A stretch of DNA of 40,998 nucleotides from contig NZ_VWPI01000016.1 of NCBI RefSeq assembly GCF_015155755.1, forward strand, positions 1-40,998, given 5' to 3'. Origin of the DNA: Komagataeibacter sp. FXV3 (lineage in GTDB: Bacteria > Pseudomonadota > Alphaproteobacteria > Acetobacterales > Acetobacteraceae). Shown here piece by piece: positions 7,100 through 17,050 of this stretch (position 1 is its first letter; every line of letters begins with the position of its first letter). The translations under genes and the position numbers were made by a program. A model generated the notes under the pieces. The model was not told where the DNA came from. It was given only the letters and a program-made list of their open reading frames with translations, and did not search any database.

Positions 7100-7453
7100 T
7101 TACTGTTCACTACTATCTGCGGGCGAAGGGGTCTTGTTTCCGCCATGGCTGCTGCGGCCGTAACTGTCGCGCATGCGCTTGTGGTGTGTTGTTTCATCAT
7201 TGGTCGGCGGTTGCGTGCCGGGCTGTTCCTGCACGGTGCGCGGGTTGTTCCATAACTTGTCCGACGGTTCCACCCGCTGGCCGTTGCGTGATGTGGCGGA
7301 AGGCGGGTTCTTGCCGACTTCCGATGCGGCGGAACCGGCCGTTGGCGCCGGGACGGTTTCCATATCGGTCTGTGCCATGGCCATGACTGGGGTCATGACC
7401 GGCATACTGGCCATGATTGTCGCCAGCAGGGCAGAACGCATTGTGTTTGCCAT
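7100..7453 (-). CDS. Small exported hydrophilic protein
   Basis: 117 residues beginning MANTMRSALLATIMASMPVM, a signal peptide with probable cleavage after AMA (AMA-QTDMET). The mature part is hydrophilic, rich in Pro, Ser, Thr and Asn (SRNGQRVEPSDKLWNNP, GTQPPTNDETTHHKRMRD) and probably disordered. I chose the ATG at 7453, which has GAAAGAA upstream, rather than the in-frame ATG six codons earlier with none. Acetic acid bacteria carry several such small periplasmic proteins of unknown role; this one lies among stress-type genes. No family recognised. Confidence 0.75.
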   Translation of the reverse strand: MANTMRSALLATIMASMPVMTPVMAMAQTDMETVPAPTAGSAASEVGKNPPSATSRNGQRVEPSDKLWNNPRTVQEQPGTQPPTNDETTHHKRMRDSYGRSSHGGNKTPSPADSSEQ

Positions 7454-7749
7454 GGTATCGTATTCTTTCATTCATGAAGATGGACTGACCACAAAAGCAT
7501 TCATGGATCGAAAGGTTGCATCCTGTTTGCAAAGACTGGGCGAATACCAGCCATACAGGTGAAGTTGATAAAGAAATCAACCATGCGGCGGGATACGAAT
7601 ACATGCGCTGATGCAACGGATTTTCCGCATGCTATCAGGTCCCGATGACGCGGGTTTTTCCCATATCCGGTGCATCTGTCCGCAGCCATGCAACATGACA
7701 GGCATGGCAAGATGACAGCTGACCGGGAAAAGGCCGTTTGCGTTGTGTG

Positions 7750-7995
7750 CTATTGGTCTTTCGCTGGTGTGTGATCGTTGGCGTGTTCGTCACAGCCGGC
7801 CTGATCCTGATGTCTGCCCTTGTGGCTGGTGGCCTCGACCCGCTCATCATTGTCGCGGGTGGATTCCGGTTCGTCCTCGCCCGCGCGGGGCTGGCCGGTG
7901 CTGGTGGTCTTGCCATCCGGGGTGTGGGTGGCATGGCCTTCGGGTGCATGCAGGGGATAAGGGCGTTGTGCATGAACATGCGGTTCACGGGACAT
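7750..7995 (-). CDS. Small very hydrophilic protein, 81 residues
   Basis: 81 residues, almost no hydrophobic residues, rich in His, Asp, Glu, Thr and Lys (SREPHVHAQRPYPLH, HATHTPDGKTTSTGQ, ESTRDNDERVEATSHKGRHQDQ). It looks intrinsically disordered, like hydrophilin-type desiccation or osmotic-stress proteins, though that is only a compositional resemblance. The start is supported by GGAGAACGATC immediately before the ATG, identical to the block ahead of the PfpI-family gene. The opposite strand is also open here, but its frames lack a ribosome-binding site. His content could allow metal binding. Confidence 0.65.
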   Translation of the reverse strand: MSREPHVHAQRPYPLHAPEGHATHTPDGKTTSTGQPRAGEDEPESTRDNDERVEATSHKGRHQDQAGCDEHANDHTPAKDQ

Positions 7996-8006
7996 GATCG
8001 TTCTCC
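7993..8006 (-). promoter_or_regulatory. Ribosome-binding block GGAGAACGATCATG, copy 3
   Basis: Identical over 14 bases to the block at 6249-6262, and containing the ATG of the 81-residue hydrophilic protein gene. The rest of the two leaders do not match, so the block is either conserved by selection or left from local duplication of leader sequence. Confidence 0.7.
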
Positions 8007-8185
8007 ATTACGGAATTGGGGCCGCCTGTGTATTCCTGTCCGGTTCATGGGAATGACAGGATGGTTCAGGTGCCCCCGTGTCCGGTTAACGGATGGCCTG
8101 TTGAATGGTTTTTCGGTTTTTCTTCCCATCCTTTCACGAATGAATATCTGGCGGATGTGGACAGGCAACGGGCGATGGCATGCAT

Positions 8186-11100
8186 TCATGTGACGGTCTG
8201 CGGGCCTAGCGTGACTGTCACATCATGGGACTGCCCATCATCCACCATGTCAATCGTGCCGGTCGCGGGCAGGGGGGTACCGTCGCATGTGACATGGTTT
8301 ATGCCACGGCAGACATGGTCAGGATTGTTTACGGTAATGTGATAGATTGCCGTGCGCCAGCGCACCGTTGCCGTGAATCCAGGCCATTCATGGGGGATGC
8401 ATGGGGTGACCAGCAACTGCGTGCCATGGATACGCAGGCCGAGTATGGTTTCGGTTCCCACGCGCTGCATCCATCCGGCCGATCCGGTGTACCACGACCA
8501 TCCACCCCGGCCCACATGGGGTGGGCGTGAATAGATGTCGGCCGCGACCACATAGGGTTCCAGCCTGTAACGGGCCACATCTTCGGGTTTGCCTGTGTGG
8601 TTGATCGGGTTCAGCATATGGAACAGGCTGTGGGCGCGATCGCCATCGCCCAGTACTGCCATGGCCATGGTGGTCCACAGGGCGGCGTGGGTGTACTGGC
8701 CGCCATTTTCGCGTATGCCGGGCGGGTAGCTGCGGATATAGCCCGGATCGGGACCAATCGCGTCAAATGGTGGTGTCAGGACAAGGACCAGTTTCTCATC
8801 AGGCCGGACAAGCCGCGCCATGGCCGATCGCATGGCATGTTCCGCCCGTTCGGGCAGTGCGACGCCCGACAGCACGGACCATGACTGTGAAATCGCGTCG
8901 ATCTGGCATTCCGCGCTGACGTGTGAACCAAGCGGGGTTCCGTCATCAAAATAGGCGCGCAGGTACCAGTCGCCATCCCATGCGGCTTCCAGCGCCGTGG
9001 CAAGGGCGCTGGCGTGGTCCTGCCATGCCTTTACCCGCGCCCCGTCCCCCCGCGCGCGCGCCAGCGGGATGAAGGTCATGAGTGCGTCATGCAGGAACCA
9101 CCCCAGCCATACGCTTTCGCCACGGCCCCGTTCTCCCACGCGGTTCATGCCGTCATTCCAGTCGCCCGTGCCCATAAGCGGCAGGCCATGCGCGCCGACC
9201 GCAAGGCTGTGGTCCAGCGCGCGGGCGCAATGTTCAAACAGTGTGCCGCTCTGGTCGGATGTCGCGGGGATCATGAAACGGTCATGCTCGGTAATGGGCA
9301 GTTCGGGTGCCTGCAGGAAGGGTATGCGCTCATCCAGCACGCCCGTGTCACCTGTCGTGGTGACATAATGTGCAACCGTGTGCGCCAGCCACGCGCAGTC
9401 ATCGGAAATATGGGTCCGCACGCCAGCACCCGTATTGGGCAGCCACCAGTGCTGCACGTCCCCTTCGACAAACTGCCGGGACGCGGCCCGCAGCAGGTGC
9501 GCGCGCACGCGGGCGGGACAGGACAGGGTCAGCGCCATGCCGTCCTGCAACTGGTCACGGAAGCCATAGGCCCCGCTGGCCTGGTAGAACCCGGCCCGTG
9601 CCTGCACCCGGCTGGCCAGCGACTGGTAAAGCAGCCAGCCATTGAGCATGATATCCATCGTGCGGTCAGGGGTCCGGACCTGTATGCAGCCCGTTACCGT
9701 GTCCCAGTGCTGTGTTACGGCTGCCAGCACATGGTCCGGACTGGTCGTGCGGTACTGGCCGATCAGGCTGCGGGCATGCTCGACATCCGTGCCTTCACCC
9801 AGCAGGAACATGATTTCCGCCCGTCCCCCCGGTGGCAGGGTCACCATGGTCTGCACCACGCCGCACGGGTCCAGCCCGGCTCCCGTCGCCCCCTGCACGC
9901 CACCGGCACGGGTGAAGGCAAGGGGATGGTCCATGTTGCCGTTGGGACCGATGAAGGCAGCCCTGTCCCCTGAGCAGGCGGTCAGGTAGCCGCCGATATC
10001 GGCAAAGGCGACGCGGTCCGCATATTCGGCGTTCCAGCGGTTGCGGGCGAACAGGGCGCCAGTTTCCCCGTCACGTTCGGTCATGACAAAGGGGGCTGCC
10101 GTGCTGCGCGCTGGCCCCAGCACCCATTCCACATAGGCGGTGACGGACAGGTTGCGCGGCTGGTCTGACTGGTTATGCAACTGTATGCGCGTGATCTTGA
10201 CCGGGTCCGATACCGGCACGTACTGCAGCAGGCAACTGGCGATCCCATGCGCCACGCGGTCCAGGCGCGTATAACCGCGTCCGTGGCGGGTGACGTAGGT
10301 GGCAGCGGCGTCACGCCGGGTGGCGGCGGTGGGGCACCACAGGGTGCCGGTGTCCTCGTCACGGAAATAGAAAATTTCGCCTGCGTGGTCACTGACCGGA
10401 TCGTTCGACCATGGGGTGATCTGGTGTTCGCGGCTGTTGCCCGACCATGTATAGCCGCTGCCTTCCGCCGAGACCTGAAAGCCGAATGTGTCATTGGTGA
10501 TTACGTTGATCCATGGCGCGGGCGTGGTCTGGCCGGGGCCAAGCACGATCACGTATTCCCGTCCGGTTTTGGCAAAGCCACCATGGCCATTGAACAGCTC
10601 CAGTTCGGGCACCGGTGGCACGTCAAATGCGGCAGGCGACGGCGGGACGGCAGGCAGGGCAGGCAGGAACTGTCGCGCCCGTGGCCTTTCCCGCTGGTCA
10701 AGCTGTGAGGACAATGTGTGGTCTGCATCCAGCACCACGCGGGCCACCGATATGATCAGGTGGCGCACGGCCGGCGTAACCAGGTCGGCGCGCAGCACGC
10801 GCACGGAACCGGCGCCGCCCGGCGCGCGCGGGGCTGTGCGTACAAGCTGGTCAAGCGAGACCTGGAGGTCCTGCAGGTAGGACGACGGGTGCTCGTTCAG
10901 GATGACAAGATCCACCGCCAGTTGCTTGAGCCGGAAATATTCATGCGCCAGCAGCAGGGCACGCACGATATCCGTGCCGGAATTTTCGCGCACGCGCAGC
11001 ACGACAATCGGCAGGTCGCCCGAAATGCCCTGTTCCCACAACAGCGGCTGTGCGCCGGCCCCACGTGCGATCTGTGCGGATGCAGCCCGCAGGCTGGGGG

Positions 11101-14100
11101 TGGCGAACAGGATATGCCCCGCCAGTCGCTGGAACAGATCCGCCATGGCGGGGACAACATCCAGATGACGCAACTGCACCTGCGCCTGTGTCCATGCCAG
11201 CGTGCGCGCGCGTTCGAACGCGGCATGGTCCTGATGCGTGTCAATCAGGTCCAGCAGGGCCGCGCGGCTTGGGGCGACCATGGTCCAGAACGTGATGCGT
11301 GCCATGGCGCCGGGGCGGATGGATGCCCGCGCACGGATGGCAAGGAGCGCATCAAGTACCGTTCCGGTCGTGCCGGACAGGGGGGCATGCGTGGTCATGG
11401 CGGCGGGACGGCGTGCGTCATGCCTGCGGCCGATGAAGCGGGCGCGGTCCGTCTCGATCTCGATGGGACTGTCACACAGGGCCAGATGGGCGACCCATAT
11501 CTCCGGCTCGTCGCCCGTGCGCCTGCGGCGGGTGGCGATCAGGGCGCGGGACTGGGGAATATATTCAGTCTGCACGAACAGCTTGGTAAAGGCGGGATGG
11601 GCAAGATCGGCATTCTGCGCCAGCAGCGCCAGTTCGGCACAGGACGTGATGTCGATATCCAGCGTTTCGCCGCCTGCGTTGAAGACCGAGACCTGTCGCG
11701 CTTCCGCATCGTCCTCGGCTGATACCAGTACATCCAGCGTGGTGGTGACCGTCCCGTCACGCCGGGCGAATTCGGCACGGTCTTCATGAAAGACCACGGC
11801 GTATTCATCCGGCGTGCTATCGGTGGGCTGCAGCCCCGCGGACCACAGGCGGCCTGTCCTGCGGTTGCGGATATACAGGTACTGGCCGTATTCATCCCGC
11901 GTTGCGTCCTCGCGCCAGCGCGTGATCGCCTGTCCCTGCCACCGGCTGTAGCCCGATCCTGCCGCCGTCAGCATGACTGCGTAACGTCCGTTGGACAGCA
12001 GGTGCGTGACCGGGCCGCCCATGTCGGCGCGGTCCACGTAACGCCCCGCAGGGGTTGCCATGGTCGGGGCGGGGGCATGGGTATCGTCCTCGGATGGCAG
12101 GGGACGGGCAACGGCGCCTGTGCGGGGCGCGCGTTCCTGCAGCAGCAGTTCAGCCGCGGCAATGACCGGGTCATCATGGAAACGCGCGCGCATGATGCCA
12201 TTCATGACCGTATCGGCCACCGCAAGGATGGACATGCCCTGATGATGGGCCATGTAGGCACGGATGACCGCGACGCGCTGGTTGTCGGGAATGCGGTCGG
12301 GCGTGTAATCCAGCGCTTCATACAGGCCATACCGCCCCAGCGCCCCGGTTCTTTCCAGTGTATGCAGGTTGGCCACCGCTTTCTGCGGGTCGATCATGGC
12401 GGCCAGCATGGTGGCGTAGGGGGCAACCACCGTCTCCAGCCCCAGCCCCCGTTTCAGTCCCAGCCCGGGGATGCCGAAATTGGAATACTGGTAGGTGTAG
12501 TCCAGATCGCGCGCGTTATACGCGGATTCCGATATGCCCCACGGAATGTCGCGGTCCTGCCCGTAGGCGATCTGGCGCTGCACGATCAGCCGGTTGGTCT
12601 GTTCCAGCAGGCTGCCCATGGGCGCGCGCATGACCAGCGAGGGCATGAGGTACTCGAACATCGACCCCGACCATGAAACCAGCGCCGCCCCGCTGCCCAC
12701 CGGCGTGATGGACCGGCCAAGGCGGAACCAGTCATGGGCGGGCATGTCGCCCTTGGCAATGGCGAAAAACACAGCCAGCCGCGCTTCGGACGCCAGCAGG
12801 TCGTAGCAGTTGGCGTCCTGCGTATCCTCCGCCACAAGATAGCCGATGGACAGCAGCTTGCGCGACGGGTTGCACAGAAAGGCAAAATCCATGTCCTGCG
12901 CCATGCGCCGCGCCTTCTGCGCCACGGCGTCCAGCCGCGCGCCCAGCGTTGCGTACAGGTCCGCATCAAGGTCGCGCAGGTGGCTTTCCAGCGTGCGCAT
13001 CGGGGCCGTGGCCCAGAACATCTGTTCGGCGGCATCCTGCCCCTCTGGACCCGATGATGGTACAGGCATCGTCGCCACGTGATCCAGAACCGTGCTGGCC
13101 TGATGGTGCAGGGCGGACAGTTCCGCCACCGACCGGCTGGCGCCAGCGGCCAGGACGGCATTCTTCAGCCCCGTCAGCAGCCGCAGCAACTGCCGTTGTG
13201 CCGGCGTATGGGCCACACGCCTGCCGTTATGGAAGGTCAGGTCGGCAATGGCGATATTCAGCGCATCCGTGATGCCCTCGCGCCATGTATCGATTTCCGG
13301 ACCGTTTTCCAGCCAACGCTGGCATGCGCTGGACAGCGCGATGAGGTGTCCGGCCAGATTGCCGCTATCGACGCTGGAAATATAGACCGGATCAAGCGGG
13401 CGCAGGTCATCGGTGGCATACCAGTTGTAGAAATGTCCCCGGTAACGCGCCATGGTTTCCAGCGTGGCGAAGGTCGCTTCCAGCCGGGCCACGGTATCGG
13501 CCAGGCCGATCCAGCCGAAATCCCGCGCACTGGCGCAGCACAGCAGGTACAGGCCGATATTGGTGGGCGACGTGCGCCGGGCCAGCACGGGGGCGGGATC
13601 TTCCTGGAAATTGTCCGGCGGCAGCATGTGGTCCGCAGGGGTGGTAAAGGTTTCAAAGAAACGCCATGTCCGCCGCGCGGTCATGCGCAGGATGCGGATA
13701 TCGGTGCGCGAAGGGCGCGAACGCGCGGCAATGACCGGCGTGCGGCTGGCCCACATCGCCACGGCGGGGGAAAGCCCCCACAGTGTCGCGATGGGCACGG
13801 ACATGAACAGGCTCCATGGCGCCCAGATGATCGTGGCCATGACGCAGCCCCCACCCAGCAGGGGGGCGGTGGCCATCCGCCCGTAATATCCCCCAAGGCC
13901 CGAATTCATGAAGCCCGCGATCTGGGCGGCGGGCACCCATTGCAGCAGGTGGCGGCGCGTGATGAGCACGCGGACCAGCGTGCGGACGATCGCATCCGTC
14001 ATGATGATGGCCTGATGGGCAAGGAAGGTGATGGTCAGGAAGGTCATCACCGCTGCCTCGGCGCTTTTCGCACCGATTACGCTGAGATAGCTGCGCAGCG

Positions 14101-16762
14101 TGATCCATTCCCGCCGGGGCACGATATCGGGCAGCACCGGCAGGAATGCTGGCAGCGCCAGCGCCAGCAGGATGAATGTGGTCCAGGCCACGGCGGCATG
14201 GAACGGCAGCAGCCACCCCACCACAAGTGTCGCCAGCGCCAGTGGCATGCACAGCGTACGGCGCAGGTTGTCCAGCATCTTCCACCGCGCGATGCCCGAA
14301 AGCCGGGCACGGACGGGCACGCTGCGTGGCGGCAGGCTGGATACGATCCATGGCAGCAACTGCCAGTCACCCCGTGTCCAGCGGTGCAGCCGTTGGGCCG
14401 CGACCAGGTAGTCGGTGGGAAATTCCTCCACCACCTCGATATCCGTCACCAGACCGGCACGGGCGAAAATACCTTCGAACAGGTCATGGCTGAGCATGGC
14501 GGAATCCGGCACCCGCCGGGCCAATGCCGCCTCGAAGGCATCGATATCGTATATGCCCTTGCCCGCGTACGACCCTTCGCCAAACATGTCCTGATACAGG
14601 TCGGACACGGCGGCGGAATAGGCGTCGATACCGCTGGCGCTGGCGAAAATGCGCTGGAACAGCGTGCTCTGGTGGCCCACGGGCAAGGACGGCGTCACCC
14701 GTGGCTGCAGGATCGCGTAGCCTTCATGCACCCGTCCCGATACAGGATCGAAGCGGGGTGTGTTGAGGGGATGGGCGATCTTGCCAATCAGGCGGCACAC
14801 GGTTTCCAGCGGTAGGCGCGTATCGGCGTCCAGCGTGATGACATAGCGTATATCCGCTGGCAGGGCATGGGCGGGGGGCAGGAAGGTCGTGTCCACAGCC
14901 CCGCGCAGCAGGTGGTTGAGTTCATGCAGCTTGCCGCGTTTGCGTTCCCACCCCATCCAGACGCCTTCGCTTTCGCACCACACGCGCCTGCGGTGCAGCA
15001 GGTAAAAGCGCATGCCGTGCGGGCCGTGCCCGTATTTCTGGTTGAGGCGTTCCATACCCGCGCGCGCCAGCGCCAGCAGGCGCTGGTCATCAGGCGCATC
15101 GGCGCTGTCATGGTCGGTCCAGTCGGTCAGCAGCGCGAAGTGGACCGCGTCATCACGCACGGTCAGATAATGGACCTCCAGCCGCGTCAGCAGTTCACCC
15201 ACGGTTTTTTCCGTCGTCAGCAGCGCGGGCACGACCACCATGGTGCGCAGGTGTGCAGGGATACCGTGCCGGAATTCCAGGCCCGGCAGGGTCGTGGCAT
15301 GCACCGCCTCCAGCGCCAGGCGGTTGACGCAGGCGACCGCTGCCTCCGAAACCGGTATGAAGGCCAGCGCGGGCAGCAGCCACGCGGCATTCATGCCGGT
15401 CTGCCATGTTAGCCACAGCGGAATGGCGATGAACAGCACGCTCAGCAGCGTGACCACGATACTGTAGGCCGCAATTCCGTATGCGCAGAACCCCCGCACC
15501 ATCCGGCGCGCCATGGTGGGCCGGAAACGGATGGCGGCTTCCAGCGCGGGCCGCCCGGCCATGAGCAGGTAATAGCCCGGGTCGGCGCGGCGCGGGTCAT
15601 CCGTACCGGTGGCCTGTGCCGTGCGTGCCATGGCCACCGCCTGTCCGGCTATGGCCATTTCGGTCAGGCTGCAGCCACGGGCCAGATCCTCTATGGCCTT
15701 GCGGTACAGGTCCCGGCTGGCGAAATCGGCCTGCGTGAAGCTGTCATACTCGGCAAAAAGTCGGTCGATGAGGCAGACGCGACCGAATGCTTCGGTCCAG
15801 TCAAGGCCCGCGATCAGCCGCAGGCTGGTGATGATGTTGCGTATGGTGGCGTTGAAGGTTCCCTGTTCATGCAGGTCATCGCGTACCGCATTGTCAATGG
15901 TGCTGCCCCGGTCCGCCAGACGCTGTTCCAGCCAGACAAGGGCAGGATCCTTTTCAGGGTCCAGCCCACGGGAACGGTGGGCCAGCTGTGCCGTAAACGC
16001 ACAGTTGAGGATATGCGGGTCAACAGCGGCCAGAAAGCCGGACATGGCTGCTGGCGTGCCCTTGCGATAGGCGTCAAGCTGGTCGGCCAGCTGGTCGGCT
16101 GCCCCCCTGCTGGCGTTATTATCCATGATCGCACCGACAACCCGGCGCAGGTTTTCGATCAGCACGATCCGCAGCGTGATCGAGACCGCCCACAGTTCCC
16201 CGATCGTAAGGGGCGTCACACTCTGGTATGCCAGCAGGTAATTATACAGGATTTCAGGCTGCAGGTTGCTGTCGGTATGGGCGATAAGCGCCCATGTCAC
16301 GCCAAAGACCCGGGGCAGCCCGGCAAAGGGGCCATTGGCCAGCTTGGGCAGGCGCGCGTAATAACCGGCAGGCAGGTCAAGATCCGTCTCGCGTATCTGC
16401 ATGTCCACCAGCGCGTAATTGTCCGCCAGCCATTGGGCCGCGGGGGTAAGCTGTTTTCCGTTCTGGATATCCTGTGCGATCCGTATGTCGGCGGCGCGCA
16501 GGAAGGCTCCGTTTTCCGCCAGTCGACGTGACAGCGGCCGACCGTGCTCACGGCCATGCCCGTGGGGGGTGATGGTCTGGGCGGCGGCAAGGCTGCGGGC
16601 ATGGGCTTCCAGCCGTTCCATGCCAAAGATCTCGCTTTTCAGCGGGGCGAAGTCGTCTTCCCATGTGGGTGGGGGCACACGGCCCAGCAGGCGTGCCAGC
16701 CATGGGTGCCGTGTAGGCCAGAATGCACGGTCGGGCTGAGGGAAGGTGGTGGTCCCGTCCAT
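8186..16762 (-). CDS. ndvB: Cyclic beta-1,2-glucan synthase (GT84 + GH94)
   Basis: A 2858-residue inner-membrane enzyme, full length for NdvB/ChvB (about 2800-2900). It makes cyclic beta-1,2-glucan from UDP-glucose, an osmoregulated periplasmic glucan. Features in order: cytoplasmic N-terminal domain; a membrane helix pair near 430-480; GT84 domain with DADTRLPL near 644, GKGIYDID, SHDLFEG near 757 and HRWTRGDWQ near 794; more helices near 840-880, 900-930 and 965-1000; a glucoamylase-like domain (about 1050-1500); carbohydrate-binding regions; and a C-terminal GH94 phosphorylase domain with GTGDWNDGMNRVGERG near 2534 (catalytic Asp), GGQYTHAALW near 2690 and YTGSAGWMQ near 2765. That domain sets chain length. 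The ATG at 16762 has GGAG six bases upstream. It lies 60 bases after a small Pro-rich protein gene, probably one operon. Confidence 0.95.
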   Translation of the reverse strand: MDGTTTFPQPDRAFWPTRHPWLARLLGRVPPPTWEDDFAPLKSEIFGMERLEAHARSLAAAQTITPHGHGREHGRPLSRRLAENGAFLRAADIRIAQDIQNGKQLTPAAQWLADNYALVDMQIRETDLDLPAGYYARLPKLANGPFAGLPRVFGVTWALIAHTDSNLQPEILYNYLLAYQSVTPLTIGELWAVSITLRIVLIENLRRVVGAIMDNNASRGAADQLADQLDAYRKGTPAAMSGFLAAVDPHILNCAFTAQLAHRSRGLDPEKDPALVWLEQRLADRGSTIDNAVRDDLHEQGTFNATIRNIITSLRLIAGLDWTEAFGRVCLIDRLFAEYDSFTQADFASRDLYRKAIEDLARGCSLTEMAIAGQAVAMARTAQATGTDDPRRADPGYYLLMAGRPALEAAIRFRPTMARRMVRGFCAYGIAAYSIVVTLLSVLFIAIPLWLTWQTGMNAAWLLPALAFIPVSEAAVACVNRLALEAVHATTLPGLEFRHGIPAHLRTMVVVPALLTTEKTVGELLTRLEVHYLTVRDDAVHFALLTDWTDHDSADAPDDQRLLALARAGMERLNQKYGHGPHGMRFYLLHRRRVWCESEGVWMGWERKRGKLHELNHLLRGAVDTTFLPPAHALPADIRYVITLDADTRLPLETVCRLIGKIAHPLNTPRFDPVSGRVHEGYAILQPRVTPSLPVGHQSTLFQRIFASASGIDAYSAAVSDLYQDMFGEGSYAGKGIYDIDAFEAALARRVPDSAMLSHDLFEGIFARAGLVTDIEVVEEFPTDYLVAAQRLHRWTRGDWQLLPWIVSSLPPRSVPVRARLSGIARWKMLDNLRRTLCMPLALATLVVGWLLPFHAAVAWTTFILLALALPAFLPVLPDIVPRREWITLRSYLSVIGAKSAEAAVMTFLTITFLAHQAIIMTDAIVRTLVRVLITRRHLLQWVPAAQIAGFMNSGLGGYYGRMATAPLLGGGCVMATIIWAPWSLFMSVPIATLWGLSPAVAMWASRTPVIAARSRPSRTDIRILRMTARRTWRFFETFTTPADHMLPPDNFQEDPAPVLARRTSPTNIGLYLLCCASARDFGWIGLADTVARLEATFATLETMARYRGHFYNWYATDDLRPLDPVYISSVDSGNLAGHLIALSSACQRWLENGPEIDTWREGITDALNIAIADLTFHNGRRVAHTPAQRQLLRLLTGLKNAVLAAGASRSVAELSALHHQASTVLDHVATMPVPSSGPEGQDAAEQMFWATAPMRTLESHLRDLDADLYATLGARLDAVAQKARRMAQDMDFAFLCNPSRKLLSIGYLVAEDTQDANCYDLLASEARLAVFFAIAKGDMPAHDWFRLGRSITPVGSGAALVSWSGSMFEYLMPSLVMRAPMGSLLEQTNRLIVQRQIAYGQDRDIPWGISESAYNARDLDYTYQYSNFGIPGLGLKRGLGLETVVAPYATMLAAMIDPQKAVANLHTLERTGALGRYGLYEALDYTPDRIPDNQRVAVIRAYMAHHQGMSILAVADTVMNGIMRARFHDDPVIAAAELLLQERAPRTGAVARPLPSEDDTHAPAPTMATPAGRYVDRADMGGPVTHLLSNGRYAVMLTAAGSGYSRWQGQAITRWREDATRDEYGQYLYIRNRRTGRLWSAGLQPTDSTPDEYAVVFHEDRAEFARRDGTVTTTLDVLVSAEDDAEARQVSVFNAGGETLDIDITSCAELALLAQNADLAHPAFTKLFVQTEYIPQSRALIATRRRRTGDEPEIWVAHLALCDSPIEIETDRARFIGRRHDARRPAAMTTHAPLSGTTGTVLDALLAIRARASIRPGAMARITFWTMVAPSRAALLDLIDTHQDHAAFERARTLAWTQAQVQLRHLDVVPAMADLFQRLAGHILFATPSLRAASAQIARGAGAQPLLWEQGISGDLPIVVLRVRENSGTDIVRALLLAHEYFRLKQLAVDLVILNEHPSSYLQDLQVSLDQLVRTAPRAPGGAGSVRVLRADLVTPAVRHLIISVARVVLDADHTLSSQLDQRERPRARQFLPALPAVPPSPAAFDVPPVPELELFNGHGGFAKTGREYVIVLGPGQTTPAPWINVITNDTFGFQVSAEGSGYTWSGNSREHQITPWSNDPVSDHAGEIFYFRDEDTGTLWCPTAATRRDAAATYVTRHGRGYTRLDRVAHGIASCLLQYVPVSDPVKITRIQLHNQSDQPRNLSVTAYVEWVLGPARSTAAPFVMTERDGETGALFARNRWNAEYADRVAFADIGGYLTACSGDRAAFIGPNGNMDHPLAFTRAGGVQGATGAGLDPCGVVQTMVTLPPGGRAEIMFLLGEGTDVEHARSLIGQYRTTSPDHVLAAVTQHWDTVTGCIQVRTPDRTMDIMLNGWLLYQSLASRVQARAGFYQASGAYGFRDQLQDGMALTLSCPARVRAHLLRAASRQFVEGDVQHWWLPNTGAGVRTHISDDCAWLAHTVAHYVTTTGDTGVLDERIPFLQAPELPITEHDRFMIPATSDQSGTLFEHCARALDHSLAVGAHGLPLMGTGDWNDGMNRVGERGRGESVWLGWFLHDALMTFIPLARARGDGARVKAWQDHASALATALEAAWDGDWYLRAYFDDGTPLGSHVSAECQIDAISQSWSVLSGVALPERAEHAMRSAMARLVRPDEKLVLVLTPPFDAIGPDPGYIRSYPPGIRENGGQYTHAALWTTMAMAVLGDGDRAHSLFHMLNPINHTGKPEDVARYRLEPYVVAADIYSRPPHVGRGGWSWYTGSAGWMQRVGTETILGLRIHGTQLLVTPCIPHEWPGFTATVRWRTAIYHITVNNPDHVCRGINHVTCDGTPLPATGTIDMVDDGQSHDVTVTLGPQTVT

Positions 16763-16822
16763 ATTCTGCTCCAGTTTCATGCACATTCAGGCCTGTGGAC
16801 AGGCTGCTGCCGGTGCTGGCGT

Positions 16823-17050
16823 TCATTTCCGGAAAAGGCTTTTCCTTGGCCGTGGCGTGGGGGCCGTGGGCCCGCGGAGTATGCTCGGTGGCGCCATGTC
16901 GGGCGGACGGGATGGCGCCGTGCGGGGGACCTGCGGCATTGTGGCCCCGTTGCGGGGGAAAGGCCCCGGCGTGTCAGGCGCGGTAGCCGGTTGCGTCCTG
17001 TCGGACGGTGTGGACTGCCCCGGCTGTGCGGGTTTTTGGGATGCACCCAT
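16823..17050 (-). CDS. Small Pro-rich basic protein upstream of ndvB
   Basis: 75 residues from an ATG with an excellent AGGAGG seven bases upstream. It is disordered in composition: MGASQKPAQPGQSTPSDRTQ, then Pro/Ala/Thr-rich sequence, and a strongly basic end (PTAPTPRPRKSLFRK). No signal peptide or membrane helix. It precedes ndvB by 60 bases on the same strand with no hairpin between, so they are probably co-transcribed; it might modulate the synthase, but nothing in the sequence shows this. A second minus-strand frame at 16777-17115 lacks this ribosome-binding site and I reject it. Confidence 0.65.
   Translation of the reverse strand: MGASQKPAQPGQSTPSDRTQPATAPDTPGPFPRNGATMPQVPRTAPSRPPDMAPPSILRGPTAPTPRPRKSLFRK

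Noticed and set aside
13079-14815. A 578-codon plus-strand open frame opposite ndvB
   Set aside because: It is the antisense shadow of a high-GC gene: rich in Gln, Gly, His and Arg with no domain or ribosome-binding site, while the minus strand holds catalytic motifs of NdvB.
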